64,000 nt of DNA from Pseudofrankia coriaricola. GTDB taxonomy: Bacteria; Actinomycetota; Actinomycetes; Frankiales; Frankiaceae. Of the stretch, positions 1 to 7,894 are shown piece by piece (position 1 is the stretch's first letter; each line of letters opens with the position of its first letter). The DNA is taken from assembly GCF_001854805.1 (NCBI RefSeq), contig NZ_MBLO01000080.1, positions 55,986 through 119,985 on the forward strand. The letters are read 5' to 3'. The notes beneath the pieces are model-generated. The model saw nothing but the letters and a program-made list of their open reading frames with translations, was not told the DNA's origin and did no database searches. The translations under genes were made by a program, and so were the position numbers.

Positions 1-18
1 CCGAGCCAGTGTGGGCAC

Positions 19-85
19 CTTCTCGTTTTCCACCGCATACCTGGCAGGTGGTTCGCGGCTGGACTGTGAGATCCACGATGCCGGG
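19..85. repeat. Imperfect direct repeat, copy A
   Basis: This stretch shares CTTCTCGTTT, CCACCGCA and GCTGGACTGTGA, in the same order and at nearly the same spacing, with 1173-1238. The two copies flank the binding-protein gene at 127-1029. No open gene is seen in bases 1-126. Confidence 0.6.
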
Positions 86-126
86 CGTCATGTCATCGGC
101 GTGCGGGATCTCTACCGGGTGCCGGG

Positions 127-1029
127 TCACTCGATGACGTCTTCGGTGGGATTAACTTCCGAGACCTCGAGCGCCTGCCCGCCGATGCCCCACTTCGCGA
201 GGATAGCCTGGTATGTTCCGTCTTCGATCAGCTCGTTGACGGCCTGCGCGAGAACCTCGGCCATGCCGCTTCCCTTGCGGGTGATGAATCCATCGACGAC
301 GCGGCTGCGGGGCTGCGGGCCAGTGACCTTCCACACGCCAGGCTCGAGCTGTTCGGAGTAGGCGGCGTAGATCTTGCCGGTGAACCAGCCATCGAGGTTG
401 CCCGACTTCGTCGCGAGCTGGGCGTCGCTGATCGACGGATAGCTCTGGACGTCGATGGCCGGCTCACCCGCCGCCTGGCATTCCGCGGAACCCTTCTCCA
501 GTTCGTCGATAAGTCGGTCGCCGGTGAGCGACCCGATCGACAGGCCGCATAGGTCGGTCATCTCGTCGCTGAGCTCTGGGCTGTCAGCGAGCACGACGAG
601 GGCGTCGCCGGTGGTGAAGTACGACGTCATGTCGAACTTCTCGAGTCGCTCTGCGGTAATCGCGGCCGACCCGGTCCAATCGTATTTGCCGCCCTCGATA
701 CCGAGCAGTCCGTTCTCCCAGGCGTTCGGAATAGCCTCGACCTCCACGCCGATCTTCTGGCCGATCGCTTCCGCGAAATCCTTGTCGAGTCCGTCGAGCT
801 CGCCGTCTTCGTCGAGAAATCCGAGCGGCGCGTAGTTCGAGAGCACGGTCGCGGCGAGGCGCCGACCCTGGTATTCATCGGGCAGTTCGATGCTGGCCTG
901 GTGGCTTGCGCTGGTGGTCGTTTCGTCGGTGCCAACCGTGCTGGAGGAGGCGCACGCGGAGAGCGCCAGAATGACTGCGGTGGTGCCGGACACTGCTGCG
1001 GCGAACCGTTTGGGCCGTGTGATGGCCAA
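127..1029 (-). CDS. ABC transporter substrate-binding lipoprotein, polar amino-acid type
   Basis: This is a 300-residue exported solute-binding protein of the SBP_bac_3 (polar amino acid) family. It should capture a ligand outside the membrane and hand it to an ABC permease. The N-terminus has basic residues, a hydrophobic stretch at about 11-22 and a lipobox LSAC with the lipidated Cys at residue 26. A Ser/Thr linker follows, and the mature domain shows the family pattern (a YAPLGFLDEDGELDGLDKD-like opening and a GTYQAILAKWG-like C-terminus). The start is TTG at 1029, chosen because AGGAGA lies 5 bases upstream. No permease or ATPase gene is adjacent, so the transporter partners are unknown. 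Ligand identity cannot be read from the sequence. Confidence 0.88.
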   Translation of the reverse strand: MAITRPKRFAAAVSGTTAVILALSACASSSTVGTDETTTSASHQASIELPDEYQGRRLAATVLSNYAPLGFLDEDGELDGLDKDFAEAIGQKIGVEVEAIPNAWENGLLGIEGGKYDWTGSAAITAERLEKFDMTSYFTTGDALVVLADSPELSDEMTDLCGLSIGSLTGDRLIDELEKGSAECQAAGEPAIDVQSYPSISDAQLATKSGNLDGWFTGKIYAAYSEQLEPGVWKVTGPQPRSRVVDGFITRKGSGMAEVLAQAVNELIEDGTYQAILAKWGIGGQALEVSEVNPTEDVIE

Positions 1030-1172
1030 GAGTGTCTCCTAGGTGAGACGAGAGAAAACAGGGTCAGCGCCAAGCGATCCGCAAGCTGTGCTGCGTATCG
1101 CCAACAGGTGCTTGGCTCATGTGGCCTCAGTATTCGGACCGCGCGCCACGGCGGGCAAGCCGCGCGAGGAAA

Positions 1173-1238
1173 CTTCTCGTTTCCACCGCAATCCCGTCAT
1201 CCGGCCCGCAGCTGGACTGTGAAAATCACGATTCCGCC
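1173..1238. repeat. Imperfect direct repeat, copy B
   Basis: Partner of the copy at 19-85. It lies just before the SDR remnant and shares GCTGGACTGTGA and the CACGAT block. It may be a duplicated promoter region carried along when the binding-protein gene was inserted or duplicated. Confidence 0.55.
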
Positions 1239-1327
1239 CGGCGGCGCGCCCACCGCCCGCCGACTCGTCGCCCAGCTCCGCACCGATACCCACGCCAGTC
1301 TCGACACCGACCTCGTCCTCGCCGACC

Positions 1328-1660
1328 TTCACCGCAGCCGCACTCGCCGCCGGCGACCGGGTCGTCGGCGCGGCCCGCGATATCTCGCCGCTCGACGACC
1401 TCGCCGCCCGGCACCCGGGCCGCCTGCTGGCCCTGCGCAGGGCCGCCTGCTGGCCCTGCGCCTCGACGTCACGGACCGCTCGGCGGTCTTCGCCGTCGTC
1501 GGCCAGGCGGTCGGGCACTTCGGCCGGCTCGACATCGTCGTGAACAATGCCGGGGTGTTGTTCGCCGGGATGGTGGAGGAGTTCACCGAAGCCGAGGCCC
1601 GCGCTCAACTAGACCCCAACTTCTTCGGCGCCCTCTGGGTCAGCCCTGGGACATCGGGCT
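1328..1660 (+). pseudogene. Short-chain dehydrogenase/reductase remnant
   Basis: Two frames together spell the middle of a classical SDR: first FTAAALAAGDRVVGAARD, then LLALRLDVTDRSAVF and GRLDIVVNNAGVLFAGMVEE with the family NNAG motif, ending near NFFGALWV. The N-terminal TGxxxGxG nucleotide-binding motif is absent and the C-terminal YxxxK half is lost. The frame switch coincides exactly with a 23-bp tandem duplication (1417-1462). No start codon with a ribosome site fits. After about 1660 a different frame runs open to 1910 (through GDVILMHEGRPAVDIG); I do not recognise it and it may be the tail of another broken gene. Confidence 0.75.
1417..1462. repeat. 23-bp tandem duplication inside the SDR remnant
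   Basis: The unit GGGCCGCCTGCTGGCCCTGCG plus two bases occurs at 1417-1439 and again at 1440-1462, differing only in the last base. Twenty-three is not a multiple of three, and the shift matches the frame change needed to rejoin the two SDR segments. Confidence 0.9.
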
Positions 1661-1952
1661 TCGTCACGGGTCTGGCAAGGCCTCCCTGGCCGTCGCCCTA
1701 CTTTGGGTGGAGTACGCGCCCACGCTCGCGCCTGGAGAAAACGCCGCGGTCCGGCTCGCTCCGCTGAGTCCGCACCTATGGAGACACCTGATCATCGGCG
1801 ACGTGATCCTGATGCATGAAGGTCGGCCGGCTGTCGACATCGGCTCCGTCATCGAAGTCGCTCCCGCCAGCCACCCTGTCGACGGGGACGACGCCACGCC
1901 CGCAGCCTGATCCAAACGTGTGGCTGCCAGCGTGGCTGCCAGAAACGATCAA

Positions 1953-1989
1953 AGGTCGCCGTCCCTGATCGACTTGGGGGCGGCGACCT
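1953..1989. terminator. Strong hairpin, terminator-like
   Basis: AGGTCGCCGTCCC (1953-1965) pairs with GGGGCGGCGACCT (1977-1989) as a 13-bp stem with one G-U pair. There is no T run on either side, so rho-independent termination is possible but not demonstrated. It sits just beyond the 3' end of the tRNA fragment. Confidence 0.45.
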
Positions 1990-2011
1990 GCAAGAACTAC
2001 AGAGTGTAAGT

Positions 2012-2060
2012 GTGGGGCGTGTGGGGCTCGAACCCACGACCGGAGGACTACGAGTCCGGA
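2012..2060 (-). other. 3' half of a tRNA-Thr (anticodon CGT), fragment
   Basis: Read on the minus strand, the anticodon loop CTCGTAG lies at 2048-2054. It is followed by a perfect T-arm, GTGGG-TTCGAGC-CCCAC, at 2021-2037, and then acceptor-like bases. The 5' half (D-arm and acceptor 5' strand) is missing, and the anticodon stem is imperfect on one side, so this is not a functional tRNA. The 3' halves of tRNA genes are classic attachment sites for integrating elements, so a leftover att site is a reasonable inference. Confidence 0.6.
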
Positions 2061-2062
2061 CG

Positions 2063-2536
2063 TCACCGTTCGAAGTGGCGCCGTAGCCGGCGATGGCGGT
2101 GTCCGAAGAAGGCACGGAGCAGGACCTGGAGCAGGGGGCCCGCGAGCCGCAGGATGACGCGCGGTTCCAGAGTGACCCGGTCGGTGACGACAGCCGTGCG
2201 GTCGGTTGTGGCCTCGACGGTGCGGTCGTGGACCCATCGCCGCATGCTGAGCATGGTGGATACCTCGTGGAACCGGCGGCCCGGCTCGAGCTCGGTGAGT
2301 GTCAGCCGGTCGTAGTCGAACGGTAGGACGCCGAAGAGCCGCAGCCACGCGCGGCCGACGGGCACCCCGACACGGATCGTCTCGATGGAGACCTCACCCA
2401 CGCCGCGGGGCAGCGACATCGTCATCCAGGGACGCATCTCGTCGTTGATGCCCTCGGGCGTCACGATCCGCCGCCAGACCATATCCGCGGGCGCGAGAAC
2501 GAGGCTGGTCACCTCGAACGACCACTGGCTCCTCAT
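2063..2536 (-). CDS. SRPBCC / polyketide-cyclase-like protein
   Basis: A 157-residue protein that fits the START/SRPBCC ligand-binding fold. It opens with MRSQWSFEVTSLVLAPADMVW, the usual first strand and helix; the middle has GVGEVSIETIRVGVPVGRAW, and the C-terminal helix is long and very basic (HRHRRLRRHFER). Proteins of this family bind hydrophobic ligands or act as aromatase/cyclases; the ligand is unknown here. A longer reading to 2713 is open, but the extra N-terminus is low-complexity, so I start at ATG 2536. The stop codon abuts the tRNA-Thr fragment. Confidence 0.6.
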   Translation of the reverse strand: MRSQWSFEVTSLVLAPADMVWRRIVTPEGINDEMRPWMTMSLPRGVGEVSIETIRVGVPVGRAWLRLFGVLPFDYDRLTLTELEPGRRFHEVSTMLSMRRWVHDRTVEATTDRTAVVTDRVTLEPRVILRLAGPLLQVLLRAFFGHRHRRLRRHFER

Positions 2537-2779
2537 CGCATTCACCCCAGTCTCGGCAGTTAGCGCCATGGCGGCAACGGGATCGCAGGATGCTACGACA
2601 GCCTTTTCGCGATCATTAGGCCCCCGCCGTCGAGGCCGGGTCGACGCGCCGCGAGCGAGCGCTCCATCACATTGCTTCGTGCAGGTTTCCGCGCGATGAC
2701 GAAACCGAGACACCTAGGCCCGCCGCGGGCTAGAGTGCGCGCTGTTCCTGATCAGCCGAAGTCAGGCATGGGGGCGCCC

Positions 2780-3481
2780 ATGGACAGCAGGCGCGACATC
2801 GTGAGCGAGCGGTTCCCATGCGGCGAGCCCATGCTGGCCACCGTGGTTCGGGCCACGGGGCCGCCCGCCACCCCGGCGACAACCACGCCGTCGCCCTGGA
2901 GTGCGCAGGGCGCGACGACGGATTGGTTTGTGCCGCAACCCCCGCCGGCGGACCTGGCTGGTCCGCCCGCACCGCCAGAGACGCCGGCCACCCGCGGGCG
3001 GGGCTGGCGGGCGTTGACGGCCGCGGCCGGCGCCGCGGCCCTGGCGACCGCGGTGACCATCAGCGTGCTGCTCGTTCCCGGTGGCCGGACGGCCGAGACA
3101 CAGGACCCGCCGTCCCAGTTGGTGGCCCGGGCCGCGGGCCCCTGGGTGAACCGCTACACGCTGGCGGGCAGCCGCGCCGACTACCAGTTGACGATCGACG
3201 GCGCGCGGTGGCATCTCACCGGTGCGGACTACGTCATGGTCGGGAACCATCGAAACGGAATCCGACAGTCCTGCTCAGGAACCGTCACGGCAGACGCCTA
3301 CCAGCTGACCTTCACGACCAAGACCGGCACCGCTGAGCCGATCGGTTCCGGCCTGCCTGGCCGCCAGGCCGGCGGCTCGTTCTGCGCCGGCGTCTTCAAC
3401 GCGGTTCTCTACCCGGCGGGCCAGACACTCGACCTGATCGACCCGAGGTCGGTGCGGACCTACCAGATGCGCCGACCCTGA
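2780..3481 (+). CDS. Single-pass membrane protein, unknown function
   Basis: Not recognised. A 233-residue protein with a Pro/Ala-rich cytoplasmic N-terminal segment, one transmembrane helix (the ALTAAAGAAALATAVTISVL region, about residues 77-97) and an extracellular domain of about 130 residues. That domain contains two Cys residues (in RQSCSG and SFCAGV) that could form a disulfide. The pattern (RYTLAGSRADYQLTIDGARW) resembles small beta-rich exported domains. The start ATG 2780 is the last good choice before the folded part; an ATG at 2768 is also possible. Its downstream neighbour is a PstS fragment, with no clear operon. Confidence 0.5.
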   Translation: MDSRRDIVSERFPCGEPMLATVVRATGPPATPATTTPSPWSAQGATTDWFVPQPPPADLAGPPAPPETPATRGRGWRALTAAAGAAALATAVTISVLLVPGGRTAETQDPPSQLVARAAGPWVNRYTLAGSRADYQLTIDGARWHLTGADYVMVGNHRNGIRQSCSGTVTADAYQLTFTTKTGTAEPIGSGLPGRQAGGSFCAGVFNAVLYPAGQTLDLIDPRSVRTYQMRRP

Positions 3482-3785
3482 CTCCGCCAGGAAGCCGTCA
3501 GGCCGGACGACGGCAAGGACGGTGCGCGGCTTGACGGCGCGACGAAGGGCCTCAGCTCCGCCACGCTCGCCGGAACCGGCGGCGACCTCCTGCTGACGTA
3601 CAGCTATACCGCCACCACCGCCGGCGCCTACCCGATCTACCTCGTGAGCCACGAGATCGTCCGCACCAGGGGCCTGGACTCCGCCCAGACCGCATTGGTC
3701 AAATCGTTCCTGACCTACACCTCCTCCGAGGCTGGCCAGAAGGCGATCGCCGCCCTCGGCTGCGTCTCGGTGCTGCTCCCCCCTG
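3482..3785 (+). pseudogene. Phosphate-binding protein PstS, C-terminal remnant
   Basis: The frame open from 3482 reads as the last 100 residues of a phosphate ABC transporter binding protein: GAYPIYLVSHEIV, then ALVKSFLTYTSSEAGQKAI, then an LGCVSVLLPPGV-like ending. The first two thirds of the protein, including the signal peptide, are absent, and no start codon is available. The reading then runs straight into radical-SAM sequence in another frame, showing a deletion junction near 3780. Confidence 0.65.
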
Positions 3786-4487
3786 GGGTGAGGGCCTCGC
3801 CCGCTCCTGGTACCGGCGTGCGCTGGTGGAGCTCAGCCGCCTGCCACACGTCGAACGCGTCGCGATCCAGACCAACCTCAGCCATCGCGTCGACTGGACG
3901 GCCGGCGCGGATCTGTCCCGGCTCGCGTTGTGGGGCACCTACCACCCGAGCCAGGTGCCGTACGAGCGTTTCCTCGGCAGATGCCTTGACCTGGCCGGAC
4001 GTGGGGTGCGCTACAGCGTCGGCGCGTGGGGCAGCCCGAGCACCTGGACGCCGCGCGCCAGCTGCGCGCCGACCTCCCCGCCGACATTTACCTGTGGGTG
4101 AACGCGGCCGAGGGCCGCGCCTACACCGACGCCGAGGCCGCCCACTGGGCGGAGATCGACCCGCTCTTCGCCTACAGCCGCGTGCCACATCCCAGCCGTG
4201 GCCTGCCCTGCCGGACCGGGGAGACCGTCGTGTCCGTGGACGGCGAGGGCACAGTCCGGCGCTGCCATTTCGTCCCGACGGTCCTGGGGAACCTCTACGA
4301 CGGCTCGTTCGGCGTGGCACTGCGCCCCCGGCTGTGCCCCCTGGACGTGTGCGACTGCCACATCGGCTACGTCCACCTGGAACCGCTCGGCCTCTACAGC
4401 ACCTTCACCGACGGCATCCTCGAACGCATCCCCATCGCCTGGCCGCGCCAGAGCGCGGGCGCTGCCGGGCATGACGGCGGCCGGTGA
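3780..4487 (+). pseudogene. STM4011-type radical SAM protein remnant
   Basis: Two frames are needed. The first (to about 4020) gives SRLPHVERVAIQTNLS and LWGTYHPSQVPYERFL. The second (from about 4026) gives DIYLWVNAAEGR, CRTGETVVSVDGEGTVRRCH, LGNLYDGSF and CDCHIGYVHLEPLGLY. This matches the C-terminal half of the STM4011 family of radical SAM proteins. The N-terminal CxxxCxxC iron-sulfur motif is missing, and a one-base shift near 4020-4030 splits the rest. The family's role is unknown, and the remnant cannot make a radical SAM enzyme. Confidence 0.65.
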
Positions 4488-4653
4488 ACCGGGGATTTGT
4501 GTTCGCCAAGGGGCGCCCCGTCAGGTTTCCTTCGCCGGCTCACGCGTTCCGCCAACGTGCCCGAGGAGCTATAGCCGATTTCGGACAGAGAGCAGTCATA
4601 CGCAAGTGCGGAGTCACGGGGTCATCTGTCACCGGCGACGGCCGTCGGCGACA

Positions 4654-4685
4654 CCGGCTGGATCGCTGACGCCGGATGGATCGCT
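4654..4685. repeat. 14-bp direct repeat upstream of the NTF2-like gene
   Basis: CCGGCTGGATCGCT (4654-4667) and CCGGATGGATCGCT (4672-4685) repeat with an 18-bp period. The downstream sequence includes GTGAACGTGTACTTTC, which loosely resembles AACnnGTT-type TetR operators. Either could be a regulator site for 4755-6150; this is only suggestive. Confidence 0.35.
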
Positions 4686-4754
4686 AGAGAGTGAACGTGT
4701 ACTTTCCTGTGAGGGCGTGGCCGGTGGAGTCCGTGCTCAGCGAGGAGGCCGTGT

Positions 4755-5225
4755 ATGGACAGGATCGACCGGCTGGAGGCGATCGAGGAGATCCGCAACC
4801 TCAAGGCCCGCTACTTCCGCTGCATGGACTCCAAGCTCTGGGACGACCTGTCGTCCGTGTTCACGGACGACATGAAGGTCATCACCCCGCGCGGTGACGT
4901 GTGGATGGAGGGTGGCGCGAACTACGCCGCGAGCCTCCGATCCAGCCTCACAGCCGCTGTGTCGTGCCACCAGGGCTTCACCGGGGAGATCGAGATCCTC
5001 GACGAGCGGCACGCCACCGGCGTGTGGGCCATGCAGGACGTCATCGAATGGGCCGACCGGCACCCGCGCGAGGGCTGGAAAAGCATCCTGGGCCGCGGCC
5101 ACTACCACGAGACCTACCGCAAGGAGAGGGGCTGCTGGCGAATCGCCACGCTAACCCTGACCCGGCTGCGGCTGGACATCGAGTGGCCGCATGACACGAC
5201 CATCGGAGCAACCTGTGGGTCTTGA
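4755..5225 (+). CDS. SnoaL/NTF2-like protein (nuclear transport factor 2 family)
   Basis: A 156-residue protein with the typical opening of SnoaL-like small alpha+beta barrels: a first helix (RLEAIEEIRNLKARYFRCMD) followed by WDDLSSVFTDDMKV. A His-rich middle and the closing strand pattern GCWRIATLTLTRLRLDI follow. Members act as ring cyclases, dehydratases or isomerases on hydrophobic small molecules, or only bind ligands. It is the first gene of a likely two-gene unit: the next gene's start overlaps its end. Three other NTF2-like or possibly NTF2-like genes lie in the window, one of them near the second CrtC-like gene, which suggests a shared type of chemistry. Confidence 0.75.
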   Translation: MDRIDRLEAIEEIRNLKARYFRCMDSKLWDDLSSVFTDDMKVITPRGDVWMEGGANYAASLRSSLTAAVSCHQGFTGEIEILDERHATGVWAMQDVIEWADRHPREGWKSILGRGHYHETYRKERGCWRIATLTLTRLRLDIEWPHDTTIGATCGS

Positions 5226-6150
5226 TGCCGGCGACGAAGCCTTCCATCACGGTGCGGACCCATACTGGCGCGAAAGCGCGTGGTTCCATTTCTCGGTTCC
5301 GGAGCGGAACCTGATCGGGTTCGTCTACTTCTTCTACGACCCGCGCACCGGTGTCCCGGGCGGTGGCCCAGCGGTATGGGACCCCAGCGGCGAAGAGACC
5401 TACGACTGTCTCTTCTACGACTGGCGATGGCTCCAACCGACAGTCGAGCACCTCGACTCCACACATGTCGAGCTGCCGAACAGCCTCCGCCACGAGGTCC
5501 TCGACCCGATGCGGCGCTACCGGCTGTCCTACTCGAACCTCGGCCTCGAGCTCGACCTCGAGTGGACGGCGCTCATGGAGCCACACGAGATCCGCAGCGA
5601 TCCTCTGTCGATCGCGAGCGGGGCCCGGCACTTCGACCAGCCCGGCCGGTGCACCGGGTCACTAGTCCTGCACGGCGAGCGCATCGACGTCGGCTGCTTC
5701 TCCCTGCGAGACCGGACCTGGGGGCCGCACCGCCCGGGCGCCACGCGGCCTGGCGACTATCTCTGGGCCATCACGTCGCCCGACTCGCACTGGCACGCGA
5801 TCACTCTCGCCACCGACGAACCCGGGGTCGAGTCCGTCCGCAACGGCTACCTGTTCCGCGACGGAATCCTTGGCGATCTTGTTAGTGGAAGCCGACGCGT
5901 ACTCGAGCGACGCGGGGACGCGCCGGCCCGTGTCGTGCTGGACGCCGTCGACGAGCATGGACGCGAGCTGCGGGCGATCGGGGAGATCCGGACAGTCCTG
6001 CGTTGGTTCGGCTGGCCGGGCCGACTCGCCTACTGGACTCTCACCGACTGGCGCTGGGACGGGCGACAGGGCTGGGGTGAGAACCAGGAGTTCCACCCGC
6101 TCGCCCAGGTCCGGGCGCTGCGCGCCGCGGGCCAGAAGGGATCGCCATGA
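5191..6150 (+). CDS. CrtC/lipocalin-like protein (DUF7064/DUF7065 type)
   Basis: A 319-residue protein resembling the hydroxyneurosporene-synthase-like, double-lipocalin family. It has N-terminal ESAWFHFSVPERNLIGFVYFF, a central SLRDRTWGPHRPG motif (the conserved WG..RDHSWG-like turn of this group) and a late RWFGWPGRLAYW segment. Enzymes of the CrtC fold hydrate or process lipid-like substrates; the function here is unknown. The frame begins at ATG 5191, overlapping the upstream gene by 35 bases. A GTG at 5215 behind GGAGC is an equally good start and would leave an 11-base overlap. A paralogue is encoded at 32587-33753. A strong terminator follows at 6228. Confidence 0.65.
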   Translation: MTRPSEQPVGLDAGDEAFHHGADPYWRESAWFHFSVPERNLIGFVYFFYDPRTGVPGGGPAVWDPSGEETYDCLFYDWRWLQPTVEHLDSTHVELPNSLRHEVLDPMRRYRLSYSNLGLELDLEWTALMEPHEIRSDPLSIASGARHFDQPGRCTGSLVLHGERIDVGCFSLRDRTWGPHRPGATRPGDYLWAITSPDSHWHAITLATDEPGVESVRNGYLFRDGILGDLVSGSRRVLERRGDAPARVVLDAVDEHGRELRAIGEIRTVLRWFGWPGRLAYWTLTDWRWDGRQGWGENQEFHPLAQVRALRAAGQKGSP

Positions 6151-6227
6151 GGCACCGGAACCTGCGCCAAGGCAGTCCGTATCGGTTGATGTCTTGACTG
6201 ATGTCAGTCCTTCACAGCTACCTGGGA

Positions 6228-6256
6228 CTGGCGCCCCTGTGACGCAGGGGCGCCAG
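6228..6256 (+). terminator. Terminator hairpin
   Basis: CTGGCGCCCCTG (6228-6239) and CAGGGGCGCCAG (6245-6256) form a perfect 12-bp stem with a TGACG loop. It lies between the convergent genes 5191-6150 and 6319-7680, so it can serve both strands. No T run is present. Confidence 0.65.
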
Positions 6257-6318
6257 AACCGGTAGCGAACGGTCCGCCAGGCGGGAAATTCCGGTGAAGG
6301 TGGCCGCCGAGCGTGGCG

Positions 6319-7680
6319 TCAGGCCTTGGGCACGAACTTCGTTTGGAAGATCTCCGCGATGCGGACCCACGTGTCCAGGGTTGGCGGGCCGAGGGCCATC
6401 ACCTCCTGGTGGTCGGCGAAGGCCCGCAGCTCGAAGACGGCCAGCGGCTTCGGGCCGTCCTTCCGGTCCATCGGGAAGGCGCCCATGCCGTAGTACTCCC
6501 GCTTGTTCTCATCATCGCCCGGAAAGTCGGCGATCCTGTCCGGCCGCCGGCCTCGCAGCCCAGGGGGCGGCGAGGCGAGGTCCTTCCGGATCCTTGGCTC
6601 ATCGGGTTGCTGCCCTGGCGCCGACCGCCCGTTGAGGACACTGTCCCACCACGCGCTGATCGTTGGACCGTGCTCGATGAGCTGCCATGTTTCCTGCCGA
6701 GTCACCCCGTCTTTGGGCCAGCCGCCGGCGGCGTATTCCGGGATCACCATCTGGGGGTCGGGCGGGTCCGCCCGGTACGCGAATGGGAACAGGAACCTGT
6801 CGGGCCAGTCCGTCGGCCACAGGGCGGGGGGAATATGACCCGGCTGCGTCCGGAGGCGGGCCTTCTGGTCTTCCGGGAGAGCGTCGAACATGGCGTGGAA
6901 GTCGGTCCGATGCAGCAGCGTGAACGACGACTTCGGCGAGTCGCGGTTGACGAGCACACGGCAGTGGCCGCTGTCAGCCTTATAGAAGGAGAACTCCTTC
7001 ACCTTGGAGCCAGGGGGGAGATGTTCGAATGTTCTGAGATGTGCGCTGTCCTTGAACGTGAACACTCGGAAGAAGTCGCCGTCCTTGGCGATCAACGGTG
7101 TCCCGTCGGGGGCGACGGCGCGGTCGGGCGAGAAGTTCCAGACAGCGGCCAGCAGAAAGATGTGGCACGCGGTCAGGAAGCCGGTCAGCTCCGGGTTTTC
7201 CTGGTCGAAGACGAGCCCGCTCTTCGCACGTATTTCGGCCAGGCTCTCGAGATATTTCGCCCCGGCCGCGCCCTCGCTGTGGAGAACCTCCTCGACGAAA
7301 CTTCTGAGCTTGGCCAGTGGGACGCCCACCGTGCCCTGCGGCTTCGCGACGAACGTCCTGTCGTTGATCTGGAGCGTGCAGTCCCGCTCCCAAATACCGC
7401 CGACGAACGTGTCGCCCTTCTCGAACGTCAGCTTGCCCCAGGTGGCTGGCGACAGTCTCGCCAGCTCGGCGGCGACGTCCCTCGCGAAGCCGACCGCCTC
7501 CCGAATCCTGGCGAGCGAGTTGACCGGGGCGGTGACGAACTCCAGCTCGGACAGCGCGCCGCTGAGTGTCTCGTCGCCTTCCAGCGTGAGGAGTTTGCTG
7601 CCGTGACGGTACGCGACCTCGCGGTCCTGCACCCCCTTGACGAACACGTTCTTGGATGCCTGCAGCTCGAGACCGAACAC
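6319..7680 (-). CDS. Hypothetical protein, 453 residues, unrecognised
   Basis: I do not recognise the family. The protein is soluble-looking, with no signal peptide or membrane segment. The N-terminal 100 residues are rich in alternating beta-like patterns (ELQASKNVFVKGVQDREVAY); the middle contains FLTACHIFLLAAVWNFSPD, and the C-terminal third is rich in Trp and Pro (PALWPTDWPDRFLFPF, ISAWWDSVLNGR) and ends in a helix before VPKA. The start is GTG at 7680, with a G-rich ribosome site (GGGGGGTGG) just upstream. Immediately before that lies a run of eight A (minus strand), an unusual low-GC tract in this genome. It is monocistronic and ends toward a terminator. Confidence 0.75.
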   Translation of the reverse strand: MFGLELQASKNVFVKGVQDREVAYRHGSKLLTLEGDETLSGALSELEFVTAPVNSLARIREAVGFARDVAAELARLSPATWGKLTFEKGDTFVGGIWERDCTLQINDRTFVAKPQGTVGVPLAKLRSFVEEVLHSEGAAGAKYLESLAEIRAKSGLVFDQENPELTGFLTACHIFLLAAVWNFSPDRAVAPDGTPLIAKDGDFFRVFTFKDSAHLRTFEHLPPGSKVKEFSFYKADSGHCRVLVNRDSPKSSFTLLHRTDFHAMFDALPEDQKARLRTQPGHIPPALWPTDWPDRFLFPFAYRADPPDPQMVIPEYAAGGWPKDGVTRQETWQLIEHGPTISAWWDSVLNGRSAPGQQPDEPRIRKDLASPPPGLRGRRPDRIADFPGDDENKREYYGMGAFPMDRKDGPKPLAVFELRAFADHQEVMALGPPTLDTWVRIAEIFQTKFVPKA

Positions 7681-7894
7681 GTACGTCCACCCCCCTTTTT
7701 TTTGGACGATCAGATCCAGTCAGGCACCTTAGTCCGCTGTCATCTCGCTTCGCTCGGTAATGACTGAACCGAGGCGGCGCTGTCGCACCGGCCGAGGTGA
7801 GGCCGCGACCGCCAGGTCACGGCGCGTTAGTTCCTCACCGATCCGATGGCCGACTCCCGTCCACCCGGCGAGGCAGGCCACGGTGTCGCCCGCC

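Larger units (their letters stand above)
1661..2062. other. Gap with decayed sequence, hairpin and tRNA fragment
   Basis: No intact gene is seen. The stretch holds the unrecognised open tail to 1910, a near-repeat of GTGGCTGCCAG around 1919-1942, the hairpin at 1953-1989 and the tRNA-Thr fragment that ends against the next gene's stop codon. Confidence 0.6.

Noticed and set aside
2012..2060. Functional tRNA gene
   Set aside because: The D-arm and 5' acceptor strand are absent and the anticodon stem is mismatched.
4484..4669. Small plus-strand gene of 61 codons
   Set aside because: No ribosome site, biased composition, and it ends in a direct-repeat region upstream of the NTF2-like promoter.
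6313..7767. Long open frame on the plus strand opposite the 453-residue gene
   Set aside because: Its residues are an antisense echo of the minus-strand gene, with no domain pattern; high GC keeps antisense frames open.
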